In this document: positions 7,662 to 16,224 of the stretch, one piece after another
How positions within the stretch are numbered: the first letter of the stretch is position 1
Layout: every line of letters starts with the position of its first letter
Origin: JdFR-22 sp964534325
Lineage (GTDB): Archaea > Halobacteriota > Archaeoglobi > Archaeoglobales > Archaeoglobaceae
Direction: 5' to 3'
Assembly (NCBI GenBank): GCA_964534325.1
Contig: CAZHOR010000012.1
Span: 18,057 to 82,056 of the forward strand
DNA: 64,000 nucleotides
Made by a program: the position numbers and the translations under genes
Notes under the pieces: model-generated
The model's database searches: none
Told to the model about the DNA's origin: nothing
The model's input: the letters and a program-made list of their open reading frames with translations, nothing else

Positions 7662-9524
7662 TTGACTCACCAGGATAGGGAAAATCATCAAAATCTTCAA
7701 CCTGAAAATATTTTAAAGGATAAAAATTCTCTTGAAGAGCTGAGGAACTCTTCTGACCTTTGGAGGGCTGTTTTTGATGCAGTGGATGATGCTATTTGTC
7801 TGCTGGATGACCAATGGAATGTTTTGGACTGCAATAAGTCATTCTCCAGATTTTTGGATAGGTCTTTAGAGCACATATTGGGGAGCAATTGCTGTGAGCT
7901 TATATGTGGGTCTCAGGAAAAATTAAAGGACTGTCCAGCTGTCAGGGTCACAAAAACACTGCAGAGAGAAGTTTCTGTTATACCTGTGGGGAGTAAATGG
8001 ATCAAGGTGGCTGTGGACCCTTTGATCGGCGAGAACCAGTCACTTATCGGGATGGTTCACACTATCTCCGACGTGACGGAGAGAAAGCAGGTGGAAGAGA
8101 ACATAAAGGAAAGTGAGGAGTACTTGAAGACCATAATGGATTCCATACATGCAGGAATAATCATTATCGAACCGGAAACACGTGAAGTAGTGGATACCAA
8201 CCTATATGCTTCAGAGATCATCGGCTTGCCCAAAGAGCAAATAAAGGGTAGGAAATGCCATGAATTTATCTGCTCTCACGAAGTAGGGATCTGCCCCATA
8301 ACCGATTTGAACAAGTCTACGAATCTGTCGGAGCGGATGCTGGTGAAGAGCAATGGAGAGCAAGTCCCAATACTAAAGAACGTTGACCTGGTGACCCGTG
8401 ACGGCCGAAAATATCTGGTGGAGACCTTCTTCGACATCACCGAGAGGAAAAAGGTTGAAGAAGAGCTTAAGAAGTCGGAACAGAAGTACAGGATAACTTT
8501 TGAGCAGACAGGCACTGCAATGGTGATCATTGAAGAAGACACTACCTTAACTTTGGTCAATGAGGAGTTCGAGAAGCTATCCGGATTCAGTAAGGAAGAG
8601 ATCGAAGGGAAAATGAGCTGGACCGATTTTGTTCATCCCCAGGACCTCAACAGAATGAAGAATTATCACAATTCACGAAGGGCTGGAGGAGACGCTCCCA
8701 AGAAATATGACTTCCGTTTCATAGATAAAGGCGGCACTGTCAGAGACATACTTATTGCCATCGACATTATACCCGGAACAAAAAGAAGTGTAGGCTCCCT
8801 ACTGGATATCACCTATATGAGAAGAGTGAACGATCTCCTGCAGGTGCTATCCGAGATAAATGAGCTGGTGGCCAGAGAGAAGAACCCTGAGGTTGTGTTG
8901 CAGACCGTGTGCGAGAAATTGCACATGCTCTATGATGCTGTATTCACTTCACTTCACAAGAAAAAGGGTTTGATACCGGTGAGGTCCGAGGGTATAGAGC
9001 TATCCAAGCTCAAAAGGGTTATTGAGCGCTGCCCATCTATTTCGAAAGCCATGAATGGTGAAGTAATGAAGATGAAGATGGACGATGAGCTGTGCAAACA
9101 TTGTAACTCTGAACCACACAATTATGTTCTCTCCCTCCCCCTGATCCATGATAGGAATCACGGAGTCATAACCATACACTCCAACTCGGAATTCAGTGAA
9201 GATGAGCTTGCCTTGCTCAAAAAATTGTCCAGCAACATAGCCTTCGCATTAAGTGCTTATGAAGTAGAGAAGGACAGGGAAACAGCTATCGAACAATTGA
9301 CGGAGAACCTCATGCAGTTTGACAGGTCAGCTGACAGGTTGAGAAACCCTCTGGCAGTTGCAAGTGGAGCCATAGAGTTAAGAGAAGAATACGGGAACGA
9401 ACAAGTCTTTAGAATAGTCAATGAACAGATAAAAAAGATCAAGAAAGAGCTGGATAAGCTGAGAAAAGAAGAGATCAAAACCTATGAGCTGACAGAGAAA
9501 GCTCAGAGTAAAGGAAGCAAATAA
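7662..9524 (+). CDS. PAS-PAS-PAS-GAF sensor with degenerate HisKA-like end and no ATPase domain
   Basis: The 620-residue protein has three PAS domains (about residues 28-140, 148-270 and 278-385), each closed by a DITERK-like linker. A GAF-like region with CKHC follows (about 395-540). The C-terminal helical pair contains DRLRNPLAVASGAIEL and resembles the dimerisation helix of histidine kinases, but the phospho-accepting His is replaced by Arg. No HATPase follows. No membrane segment is visible, so it is probably a cytoplasmic sensor or scaffold that signals by contact. Translation likely begins at the TTG at 7662, preceded by GGGAGG with 6 bases of spacing. Confidence 0.8.
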   Translation: MTHQDRENHQNLQPENILKDKNSLEELRNSSDLWRAVFDAVDDAICLLDDQWNVLDCNKSFSRFLDRSLEHILGSNCCELICGSQEKLKDCPAVRVTKTLQREVSVIPVGSKWIKVAVDPLIGENQSLIGMVHTISDVTERKQVEENIKESEEYLKTIMDSIHAGIIIIEPETREVVDTNLYASEIIGLPKEQIKGRKCHEFICSHEVGICPITDLNKSTNLSERMLVKSNGEQVPILKNVDLVTRDGRKYLVETFFDITERKKVEEELKKSEQKYRITFEQTGTAMVIIEEDTTLTLVNEEFEKLSGFSKEEIEGKMSWTDFVHPQDLNRMKNYHNSRRAGGDAPKKYDFRFIDKGGTVRDILIAIDIIPGTKRSVGSLLDITYMRRVNDLLQVLSEINELVAREKNPEVVLQTVCEKLHMLYDAVFTSLHKKKGLIPVRSEGIELSKLKRVIERCPSISKAMNGEVMKMKMDDELCKHCNSEPHNYVLSLPLIHDRNHGVITIHSNSEFSEDELALLKKLSSNIAFALSAYEVEKDRETAIEQLTENLMQFDRSADRLRNPLAVASGAIELREEYGNEQVFRIVNEQIKKIKKELDKLRKEEIKTYELTEKAQSKGSK

Positions 9525-9585
9525 CTCGCATAGACTCGACTTTCGGTCATTCGAGTTCTGTTTTAGTTGCTGTTTTGGTTACATG

Positions 9586-10716
9586 TTATAGATCATTCAA
9601 TACTTCTATAAAGTGGTCGACTTCCTCTGAGGTTATCACCAGTGGTGGCACCAGCCTCAGGGACTCCTCGGAAGTGTTGTTGAGCACCAGACCCTTTTGA
9701 AGGGCTTTTTCTACGATCTGAGGGGCATCAGAGATGTTCGCTCCGGTCATCAGACCATAACCTCTTGTGGATTCAATTTTATCCAGCTCTTCCAGCCTCT
9801 TCCTCAAATAATCTCCTGTCTCCTGAGAGTTCTGGACCAGATCTTCTTTCTCTATTATATCTATTGTGGCCAGAGAAGCGGTGCAGGCAAGAGGACCCCC
9901 TCCAAAGGTGGAAGCGTGTTCTCCAGCTTCCAGTCTGGACGCCACTTCGTCGGTGACACCAATTCCCCCGATAGGGAAGCCGGACCCCATCGCCTTGGCC
10001 ATGGTCATTATATCCGGCTGGAAACCGTAGTGATCCTTGCCGAACCACTTTCCAGTTCTACCAAATCCTGTCTGCACCTCATCGAATATGACCATAAACC
10101 CGTATTCATCTCTAAGCCTGAATATCTCCTTGAGGAAGTCATTTGATGCGGGATACACTCCGGCCTCTCCCTGGACCGGCTCCACGATCACCGCTGCCGT
10201 ATCATCATCCACCTTATCTGAAAGGTCTGCATCGTTGAACTGGGCGAATTGGGCATCCAGTAAAGGCTGAAACGGTTTCCTGAACTTCTCCTTATGGGTC
10301 ACTGACAGAGCGCCCATGGTCCTGCCGTGAAAACAGCCAGTAAATGCGGTGAACTTCTTTTTACCCGAGGCTTTTCTGGCTATCTTTAATGCGCCTTCTA
10401 TAGCCTCCGTTCCGCTATTGCAGAAGAAGAAACGGTCCATACCCGTTATCTCCGCAAGCTTTTCCGCCAGCCGGATCTGTGGGGTGGTATAGTACAGATT
10501 CGACACATGGACCAGGTTATTCAGCTGCTCTGATACCCTCTTGACGTATTCGGGATGAGAGTGGCCCACTGCTACTGTGGCGATGCCCGCAACCATGTCC
10601 AGATACTTATTTCCCTCAACATCATAGAGCCAGCATCCACTACCCTTCTCAAATACCACTTTTTTCCTGCCGTAAAACTGTATCAGCCTCTTGCTTTCCC
10701 TTTCAAACCAGTCCAT
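9586..10716 (-). CDS. argD: Acetylornithine/LysW-type class III aminotransferase
   Basis: This PLP-dependent class III aminotransferase moves the delta-amino group in arginine biosynthesis or the equivalent step of lysine biosynthesis. The 376-residue length, FCNSGTEAIEGALK, FHGRTMGALS, VEPVQGEAGV, FDEVQTGFGRTG and the PLP-lysine region TMAKAMGSGFPIGG are all as expected. The C-terminal LVPPLVIT segment is present. No other arginine gene lies nearby. Ornithine or 4-aminobutyrate aminotransferase activity cannot be excluded from sequence alone. Confidence 0.88.
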   Translation of the reverse strand: MDWFERESKRLIQFYGRKKVVFEKGSGCWLYDVEGNKYLDMVAGIATVAVGHSHPEYVKRVSEQLNNLVHVSNLYYTTPQIRLAEKLAEITGMDRFFFCNSGTEAIEGALKIARKASGKKKFTAFTGCFHGRTMGALSVTHKEKFRKPFQPLLDAQFAQFNDADLSDKVDDDTAAVIVEPVQGEAGVYPASNDFLKEIFRLRDEYGFMVIFDEVQTGFGRTGKWFGKDHYGFQPDIMTMAKAMGSGFPIGGIGVTDEVASRLEAGEHASTFGGGPLACTASLATIDIIEKEDLVQNSQETGDYLRKRLEELDKIESTRGYGLMTGANISDAPQIVEKALQKGLVLNNTSEESLRLVPPLVITSEEVDHFIEVLNDL

Positions 10717-10926
10717 GGAGGAAACGCTTCCAAAGACTATTTAGTTATTTCTACAGTTCACCCTATCCCGTCATCCTTGGGTCGAGCCTGTCGATTTCCT
10801 TATGACCTTCGTGCTGTGACAAATTTAACAACTTTAACGACTTTGGGAACTTAGTGGTTTGAATTAAGTATAATAATCAGGGTTATAATAGTAGTATCAC
10901 AGCAAACAAGTAGAAACGTGAGCTGA

Positions 10927-11652
10927 ATGAAGGAAAGCGGTAAAGAAGAATCTAAAGAATTTATAGGAGAGCTTTTCGAGCTGGGGCAGTCACTGGGTAG
11001 AGGAGTCCAGCTGCAGTACAAGGTGCTCCTTCCTCTATCTGCTTATTTCAAGGATGGGAGATACAGGGATCAGGCCCCTTATTTGAAGGACGGAGCAGTC
11101 GGATGGCTGGATGATGTGTTAAGTGAGCTGGAGAAGTTGTCTTTAATGGATACTGACGGTTTTAAACAAGTAAATGATGTTAAAAAAAGGATTAACTCGG
11201 AAAGCGTCACTAAAGAAGAGTTCATCAGATTTGATGAAGAGCTTATCAGCTGGTATAAGGAATTTATGTTATCCCTATCAGACAAAAGATCGGATGAAAG
11301 CTCCTTATGGTTCAAGATAGGGTTTTATAGCCAGTATCTGGTGGTCAAGATGAGGCTTCATGGGGAGATCTCTCAACTCAAGAGGACCAGCGAATTCGAC
11401 TTGGGGAGCTACAGAAAAGAGCTGGTGGATGCTATTGAGAAAGAAGTTTTTTTTACGGGCTGGCTGGACCAGGACTGGGTGAGGAAGCTCAATAAAATGA
11501 ACCTCCCCTATGACTCCAGGGTGCTGAAGGGATTTATCTCGGAGTGCAGAGAAATTCTTGGTCTAAAAGAAAAGGAAAAGGAAGGAAAAGGATTGAAGCC
11601 CAGGTTGAGCGGGCTATTCAAGCAGATACCTTTTATTGGCCCCAGAATATAA
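10927..11652 (+). CDS. Uncharacterised, largely helical protein
   Basis: I do not recognise this 241-residue protein. It has no signal peptide or membrane segment and is rich in Lys, Glu, Ser and Leu, with amphipathic helices over most of its length. The last 35 residues are basic and end in FKQIPFIGPRI. An AAGTATAATAATC stretch about 55 bases upstream may be its TATA box. The gene stands alone between a divergent argD and a convergent lipoprotein gene. Confidence 0.6.
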   Translation: MKESGKEESKEFIGELFELGQSLGRGVQLQYKVLLPLSAYFKDGRYRDQAPYLKDGAVGWLDDVLSELEKLSLMDTDGFKQVNDVKKRINSESVTKEEFIRFDEELISWYKEFMLSLSDKRSDESSLWFKIGFYSQYLVVKMRLHGEISQLKRTSEFDLGSYRKELVDAIEKEVFFTGWLDQDWVRKLNKMNLPYDSRVLKGFISECREILGLKEKEKEGKGLKPRLSGLFKQIPFIGPRI

Positions 11653-11690
11653 GCCCGAACTTAAGCCAGAACTGGGATCAGCTGTTCAGA

Positions 11691-12227
11691 TTATATGACT
11701 CTTATCTGTTCATGGAGTAGGGTGAGGTCTTTGCTGGTTTGGGCTACTTTAACTGTAAGGACGGAGTCCGATTCTATGTTGAAGCCGGACATCTCGGTTA
11801 TGAGCACATCATCCCCGTTGTCCAGTTCTCCATCGTAGAAGGGGAGAGACCTCAGTTTTTCCCCTTGAAATCTTTTTTCGTGCCTATCATAAGTTAGTGA
11901 ATCTACCAGCTCGTTGTGCTGGTAAACCTCGATCACTATATCGTCTGCTGGGAACTCCTTCTGTCCCTCATGGGAGATGAGGAAAACCCGGTCCACTGTC
12001 CCCTGAGTTAGGGGGCCAGCAGAATCCTGCAGGCTTAATTGTTCTTGGGGAAGGCTGGTTACTGTTTTTTCAGGATCTTTTTCCTCGGGAGTATCTGTTG
12101 GGGTAGAGTCAGGTGTCCCCGAGGGACCGGGCCCTGAGGTGGTGGAAGAGCATCCTGTAAGGGCCAGTGACAGGGAAATGGAGATCAAAGCCATGAGGAT
12201 TAATCTCTTAGCCGTTTCGGTACACAT
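11691..12227 (-). CDS. Predicted lipoprotein of unknown function
   Basis: A basic start is followed by a hydrophobic stretch and the lipobox-like LALTGC near residue 25, so Cys25 is the likely lipid or anchor site. A Ser/Thr/Pro/Gly-rich linker of about 40 residues then leads to a globular domain of about 110 residues with alternating strands and many acidic residues. This layout suggests an extracellular beta-rich domain tethered to the membrane. I recognise no family. The coding start is separated by about 125 bases from the divergent purH gene. Confidence 0.65.
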   Translation of the reverse strand: MCTETAKRLILMALISISLSLALTGCSSTTSGPGPSGTPDSTPTDTPEEKDPEKTVTSLPQEQLSLQDSAGPLTQGTVDRVFLISHEGQKEFPADDIVIEVYQHNELVDSLTYDRHEKRFQGEKLRSLPFYDGELDNGDDVLITEMSGFNIESDSVLTVKVAQTSKDLTLLHEQIRVI

Positions 12228-12322
12228 ACATCTAATTTTGTGACCCCCTCTAATATAATGTTCTAAAATATAATGATTATGAGGCGATCGGAATCGGATT
12301 TTTGGAGTTCGGGCGGGCTAAC

Positions 12323-12335
12323 AAATTTAAATTAC
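12323..12335 (+). promoter_or_regulatory. TATA box of the purH-like gene
   Basis: AAATTTAAATTA lies about 25 bases before the ATG at 12353. The transcript would begin at or next to the start codon, that is, leaderless. This supports 12353 rather than the upstream TTG at 12302 as the start. Confidence 0.45.
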
Positions 12336-12352
12336 TGAGGCGAAATACTGCT

Positions 12353-12841
12353 ATGGAAGTCTTGATCTCCGTGAGCGATAAAACCGGTCTGGTGGAGTTC
12401 GCAGGAAAATTAGATGGAGAGGTTATCTCCACAGATGGTACTGCCCGCTTTTTGGAGGAGAACGGTATAAAAATAACAACAACCTCCGAATTAACTGGCT
12501 TTGAGGAGAGAAGGGAGCTCAAGACCCTTCACCACGTGATCTATGAGGACGTATTCTCCGGAAAAATAGGTATGGTAGTAGTGAACCTCTACCCCTTTGA
12601 AGATGAGCCCAGCATAGATAACATCGACATCGGAGGTGTCAGCCTCCTCAGGGCAGCGGCTAAGAACTACAGCAAGGTATTGCCTGTGTGCAATCCGGGG
12701 AGATACCAAGAAGTTTTAAGAAGGATGGATAACAATGATCTAACAGAAGAGTTCAGGAGGGAGCTCGCTCTTGAGGCATTCGAGTATGTTGCCAAGTATG
12801 ATACCGCTATAGCTGAATGGTTTAAAGAACAGAGCGTTTAA
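12353..12841 (+). CDS. purH: Stand-alone IMP cyclohydrolase domain (PurH N-terminal, MGS-like)
   Basis: This is the last step of purine synthesis, FAICAR to IMP. The 162-residue product matches only the N-terminal methylglyoxal-synthase-like domain of bifunctional PurH: ISVSDKTGLVEFA, STDGTARFLEENGI, LKTLHHVIYEDV, VVVNLYPFE and NIDIGGVSLLRAAAKNY. The AICAR formyltransferase domain is missing, and the stop comes directly after the final helix, so this is a separate gene rather than a truncation. The loop between LKTLH and VVVNLYPFE is much shorter than in bacterial PurH. Another protein must supply the transformylase step. Confidence 0.85.
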   Translation: MEVLISVSDKTGLVEFAGKLDGEVISTDGTARFLEENGIKITTTSELTGFEERRELKTLHHVIYEDVFSGKIGMVVVNLYPFEDEPSIDNIDIGGVSLLRAAAKNYSKVLPVCNPGRYQEVLRRMDNNDLTEEFRRELALEAFEYVAKYDTAIAEWFKEQSV

Positions 12842-12868
12842 GGCTCCTAATCCTAAAAGCCACTATCA

Positions 12869-13231
12869 CTATCCCCTATCAACCCATTCGCCCAGTATCT
12901 CATCGTTCACCATCAGCTCATATACTCGAAGCATTCTTTTGTCCATGTATTCTCTCTGCTCGTAGGTCAGGGAGGTCAGCTCATCTCCGGCTCTCCTCAC
13001 CAGATGGTATCTGCCTGTAAGCTCCAGTGACTCGTCAGCATAAAGGCTGGTAGCATCACTATTCTTCAGCACGTGTTCGTAACGGGCTTTGGGATGGAAT
13101 GTCTTTGCCACAAAAACTATCTCTTCACAATACTCCGGCGCTATCTCCTGAACCTGACCAACGTATATATCTCCTCTCCACTCAATTAACGCGGTTTCAG
13201 GTTCCCGGTTCCGCCATTCTGTTTCGGTCAT
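12869..13231 (-). CDS. Uncharacterised small soluble protein
   Basis: The 120-residue protein begins MTETEWRNREPETALIEW and is rich in Glu, Tyr and Arg. It has no membrane segment, signal or metal motif. It appears to be a compact alpha/beta fold with strands early and a helical C-terminus (YEQREYMDKRMLRVYELM). I recognise no family. It converges on purH with 27 bases between the stops. Confidence 0.55.
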   Translation of the reverse strand: MTETEWRNREPETALIEWRGDIYVGQVQEIAPEYCEEIVFVAKTFHPKARYEHVLKNSDATSLYADESLELTGRYHLVRRAGDELTSLTYEQREYMDKRMLRVYELMVNDEILGEWVDRG

Positions 13232-13382
13232 TTATATAACCATCCAAATTGAGTTCCTGATCATACATAAATATTTTGAGGGTTGAAGGGGAGTACAAAA
13301 CCAGCATTATTAGATTCCTTCTATCCTTTCGCTTCTTCCAGTTCTGCTTTAACTTATCTACACCTGAAACTTGGATAACCCA

Positions 13383-13546
13383 CCTGCAGAGAGGGTTGGA
13401 AGGGAGATCGGAGGGCAAACTAGAGATTATGATCACCCCCCTCCTCTTCGCTATCTTTCTATAGTGATAAATCCTAACAACCTACCTGCAGAGAGGGTTG
13501 GAAGGGAGATCAGAAGATACACTAGAAAATATGATCTCCCTCCTAG
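13383..13546. repeat. Pair of ~60-bp direct repeats, 102 bp apart
   Basis: CCTGCAGAGAGGGTTGGAAG followed by GGAGATC occurs at 13383 and again at 13485. Similarity then continues for about 30 more bases. The 102-bp offset is a multiple of three, so both copies read PAERVGREI in one frame, but no complete gene with a start and stop is evident. The stretch 13232-13542 otherwise holds no convincing gene. Confidence 0.6.
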
Positions 13547-13761
13547 TAAACGTCTTTTCGGTGTTTGGCGAGTTCCTCTTTTCTGTACTGGTTTACGCAA
13601 TGAGGGCAGTAGATAAAAATGACTTCTTTTGCTTTGGGGTCTATCAGGAGATGTGCCATATCCTTTATCTCTTTATCGCAGCTTCTGCAGTAGATGGTCT
13701 CTTTTTCGGAGACCTCAAATTTTATAAGACCGGATAGGTCTTCTAAATTAAGTTCCCTCAT
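13543..13761 (-). CDS. Small zinc-ribbon protein
   Basis: The 72-residue product has two CxxC pairs, CRSC near residue 25 and CPHC near residue 52, separated by about 25 residues. This is the usual spacing of a four-cysteine zinc ribbon. The N-terminal 20 residues are acidic and the C-terminus is basic (YRKEELAKHRKDVY). The gene is single, and an AT-rich promoter region of about 130 bases separates it from nadC downstream. DNA or RNA binding is plausible but not shown. Confidence 0.65.
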   Translation of the reverse strand: MRELNLEDLSGLIKFEVSEKETIYCRSCDKEIKDMAHLLIDPKAKEVIFIYCPHCVNQYRKEELAKHRKDVY

Positions 13762-13893
13762 TTTACCACATCCTCAACAGCTAATAAGATGTGGACATCA
13801 ACCAAAATAAATGTTGTTATCACCCGCACATTAAAAATTAAGTCCATTTTTTATATATTTTCGTGATAAAATATTTTTTGGTGGAAATCGGTC

Positions 13894-14748
13894 TTATTCG
13901 ATTATCTCCAGTCTGAGGTCGAGAGGTGGGGATGAGAGGGTGAGGAAGCTGGATGATATGACATCAACACCCATAGAGGCGTATTCATCTACGTTCTCCA
14001 TATTTATTCCTCCAGAGGCTTCAACCATTACTTTATCCCTCAATCCTTTTTCTTTCAGGGTGTTCAAAGCCTGCTCTACTTGCTGGGGGGACATATTGTC
14101 CAGCATGACTATGTCCGCTCCCTCATCAACAGCGATAAGGAGGTCTTCAGTATTGTCCACTTCTACCTCTATTTTTTTGGTGAAGTCGGCTTTTCGGGTG
14201 ATATCCATCGCCTGCTTAACTCCACCAGCTATCTTGAGGTGAGTACTTTTTACCAGGACGCAGTCCCCCATAGAGAGACGGTGGGTTGCTCCACCTCCAA
14301 TGCTGACAGCCATTTTCTCCAGGAACCTGAAGCCCGGAGTGTTCTTTCTGGTAGCCGCAACGGTAACGGAGGGGTTATGCTTTTTGGCTTTCTCAACCAT
14401 TTGACCGGTGGTGGTGGCGATACCGCTCATCTTCATGAGGAGGTTGAGAACGGTTCTCTCTGCCATCATGATGTCTGCGGAGTTGCCCTCGACCTGCATT
14501 ACAATGTCTTTCGCCTCTACCTGGCTGCCGTCCTCAATAGTGTAAACTATTTCTACGTTGAACATCTCGAGTGCCTTTCTGGCAACTTTGATCCCTGCTA
14601 TAACGCCGTTACCACCTGACACGATATTGGCCCGAACCACAGTTTTCTCTACTCCTGTAACATCTCCCAGGCTTAAATCTTCTTCAAAATAGTCTTCAAG
14701 CTTCTTCCTCAACAGGAACTCAGGGAACTCAGGGAATTCGGGGAACAT
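13894..14748 (-). CDS. nadC: Nicotinate-nucleotide pyrophosphorylase (carboxylating)
   Basis: Quinolinate phosphoribosyltransferase makes nicotinate mononucleotide from quinolinate and PRPP in NAD synthesis. Diagnostic motifs are LNLLMKMSGIAT, ATRKNTPGFR, HRLSMGDCVLVK, KIEVEVDN, IVMLDNMSP and EASGGINMENV, in order over 284 residues. The N-terminus carries three PEF repeats (MFPEFPEFPEF), a microsatellite-like 9-bp repeat that may be slippage-derived. No nadA or nadB is nearby. Confidence 0.93.
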   Translation of the reverse strand: MFPEFPEFPEFLLRKKLEDYFEEDLSLGDVTGVEKTVVRANIVSGGNGVIAGIKVARKALEMFNVEIVYTIEDGSQVEAKDIVMQVEGNSADIMMAERTVLNLLMKMSGIATTTGQMVEKAKKHNPSVTVAATRKNTPGFRFLEKMAVSIGGGATHRLSMGDCVLVKSTHLKIAGGVKQAMDITRKADFTKKIEVEVDNTEDLLIAVDEGADIVMLDNMSPQQVEQALNTLKEKGLRDKVMVEASGGINMENVDEYASMGVDVISSSFLTLSSPPLDLRLEIIE

Positions 14749-14886
14749 AAACCATATCTATGGTAAAGGAATAAAATATTTTACTTTTTGCTTTTGCTCT
14801 TGGCTTTGGGTTACAGAAACATTCAAAATTTTAAATAATAAAACCTTTCACTACTACCATATGTCTTCTGTCCGAGTGGTGATAAT

Positions 14887-15075
14887 ATGAACGCTGAAGA
14901 GATTTTGAAAAAAGCCCTGGAGATGGAGAAAGAAGCCATCAGAGAGTACACGGAAATGAAAAAGGATTCGGACCAGGAAACCTCTGAACTACTGGATTTT
15001 ATGATAGAGGAGGAAAAGAATCACGTTAAGATGATCAATGAGCGGCTGAAGGCGCTGCGCCTCCTGAAAAAATGA
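14887..15075 (+). CDS. Two-helix half-ferritin (rubrerythrin-like) peptide, copy 1
   Basis: The 62-residue product is one helical hairpin of a ferritin-like bundle. E14, A17 and Y21 form the ExxAxxxY helix, and E43KNH46 supplies the ExxH ligand pair. Two chains would have to dimerise to make a complete di-iron four-helix bundle. GTGGTGATAAT precedes the ATG. It is closely similar to the gene at 49006-49194. Its last 41 bases overlap the convergent membrane-protein gene. A role in iron or peroxide handling is inferred. Confidence 0.8.
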   Translation: MNAEEILKKALEMEKEAIREYTEMKKDSDQETSELLDFMIEEEKNHVKMINERLKALRLLKK

Positions 15076-16132
15076 GGGGGACAATGACCATCAGCAGCAG
15101 TATAACTGCCAGGAGCAGGGTCATGAATATGAATTTGGTGTTAAACTCTCCTTCTCTGATCACCTCGCTGATAGATTCAGTGTAGAATACAATGGAAGTG
15201 GTGAAAACCGCCAGCAGAGAGAACGATATGGCGGGGTGAACCCCACCCAATGGTAGAAAATGGCTCCATATCTGCATGGTGTAGTAGAACACGGCCACGA
15301 ACTCGATGACAGCTGCTGCAGCCTGGAGAGATGAAGTTCTTCTCTGGAGCTCGAGGTACTCACTGTTCCTCAGCATGTCCAGCCTCAACGACACCAGGGT
15401 GAACAGATCCCTCACGGCGCTTATGGTCTGCTCGAATTTGGATTCAAAGTATTTCAGCCTCTCAAAGTGGTCCTTAAAATTTTCACCTATTTCTGAGAAA
15501 CATCCTCCGAAGTTCCGGGCAAGCATGTCGTAATTCATTACAGAGGAATACATCTCTTCAATGAGGTCCTTAAAGTTCATGAACTTCTTAAAGAAATCTA
15601 CCTGAAGTTCAGTTACCTGGGATAGAATCTCTTCGAGATCTGTAACCGTAGAAGCTTTTTTGGCTCTGTCTGATAGTTTTCGGACTTCGCTGATTATGTG
15701 GGTTTCTTCTCTGGATATAACGTCGGCCTGAAGGTTGCACTCGTTGAGCAGTATTTCAGCTTTGATCATCTCTATCTGCGTGGCAGGTATGTAGTCGTAG
15801 ATCAGCTCTTCGTCGTCTCTGTCAACCTTGATCCTGGATCCATCCTCTTCCGTGGCGAAATTGCAGAGCCTGGATTCGTAAAAAGTGTTTTCGGGTTCTG
15901 TGATCTCCACTGTCACTTCCTTCAAGAATTCGAAATCGAGTTCCAGCTCCTGGGTGGAAACAATGAAGGATATATTCTCGAATTTACCAATGAATATGGT
16001 TTCGCTGGTGGCAACAGCTGATACATGTCTGTATTTCTTGAACCTGGTGCTCAATGAAATATTCAAATCCTTGAGGAGATCTACTACATCCTCCATGTCG
16101 TCGTTGTGAAAGAAGAAATAGGTGTATTGCAC
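15035..16132 (-). CDS. Membrane protein with long helical N-part and C-terminal TM segments
   Basis: The 365-residue protein has a soluble alpha/beta start of about 120 residues. A helical, probably coiled-coil region follows (about 125-255). Three hydrophobic segments lie near residues 262-280, 292-312 and 330-352. A large cytosolic domain joined by helices to a few terminal TM segments recalls CorA-type channels or RMD1/DUF155-like proteins, but I see no GMN or other diagnostic motif. The first residues include FFFHNDDMEDVVDLL. Its function is unknown. Confidence 0.6.
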   Translation of the reverse strand: MQYTYFFFHNDDMEDVVDLLKDLNISLSTRFKKYRHVSAVATSETIFIGKFENISFIVSTQELELDFEFLKEVTVEITEPENTFYESRLCNFATEEDGSRIKVDRDDEELIYDYIPATQIEMIKAEILLNECNLQADVISREETHIISEVRKLSDRAKKASTVTDLEEILSQVTELQVDFFKKFMNFKDLIEEMYSSVMNYDMLARNFGGCFSEIGENFKDHFERLKYFESKFEQTISAVRDLFTLVSLRLDMLRNSEYLELQRRTSSLQAAAAVIEFVAVFYYTMQIWSHFLPLGGVHPAISFSLLAVFTTSIVFYTESISEVIREGEFNTKFIFMTLLLAVILLLMVIVPLIFSGGAAPSAAH

Positions 16133-16194
16133 GATAATCTTAATTCTTTAATAATAAAAAAATTTTGTGACTTATCTCTGCTTTAGTGGAAGAC

Positions 16195-16206
16195 TTTTAT
16201 ACTTAA
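16195..16206 (+). promoter_or_regulatory. TATA box of the AhbC-like gene
   Basis: TTTTATACTTAA is centred about 25 bases before the ATG at 16225, so the transcript is probably leaderless. Confidence 0.5.
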
Positions 16207-16224
16207 TAAGAGAATGCAGAGTTA

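Noticed and set aside
9525..9585. ACTCGA/TCGAGT short hairpin after the sensor gene
   Set aside because: A 6-bp stem is weak and there is no clear T-tract directly behind it, so I did not call a terminator.
13276..13737. Several plus-strand frames around the 13.4-kb repeats
   Set aside because: They have no start with a ribosome site, and the last part is antisense to the zinc-ribbon gene. I kept only the repeat itself.
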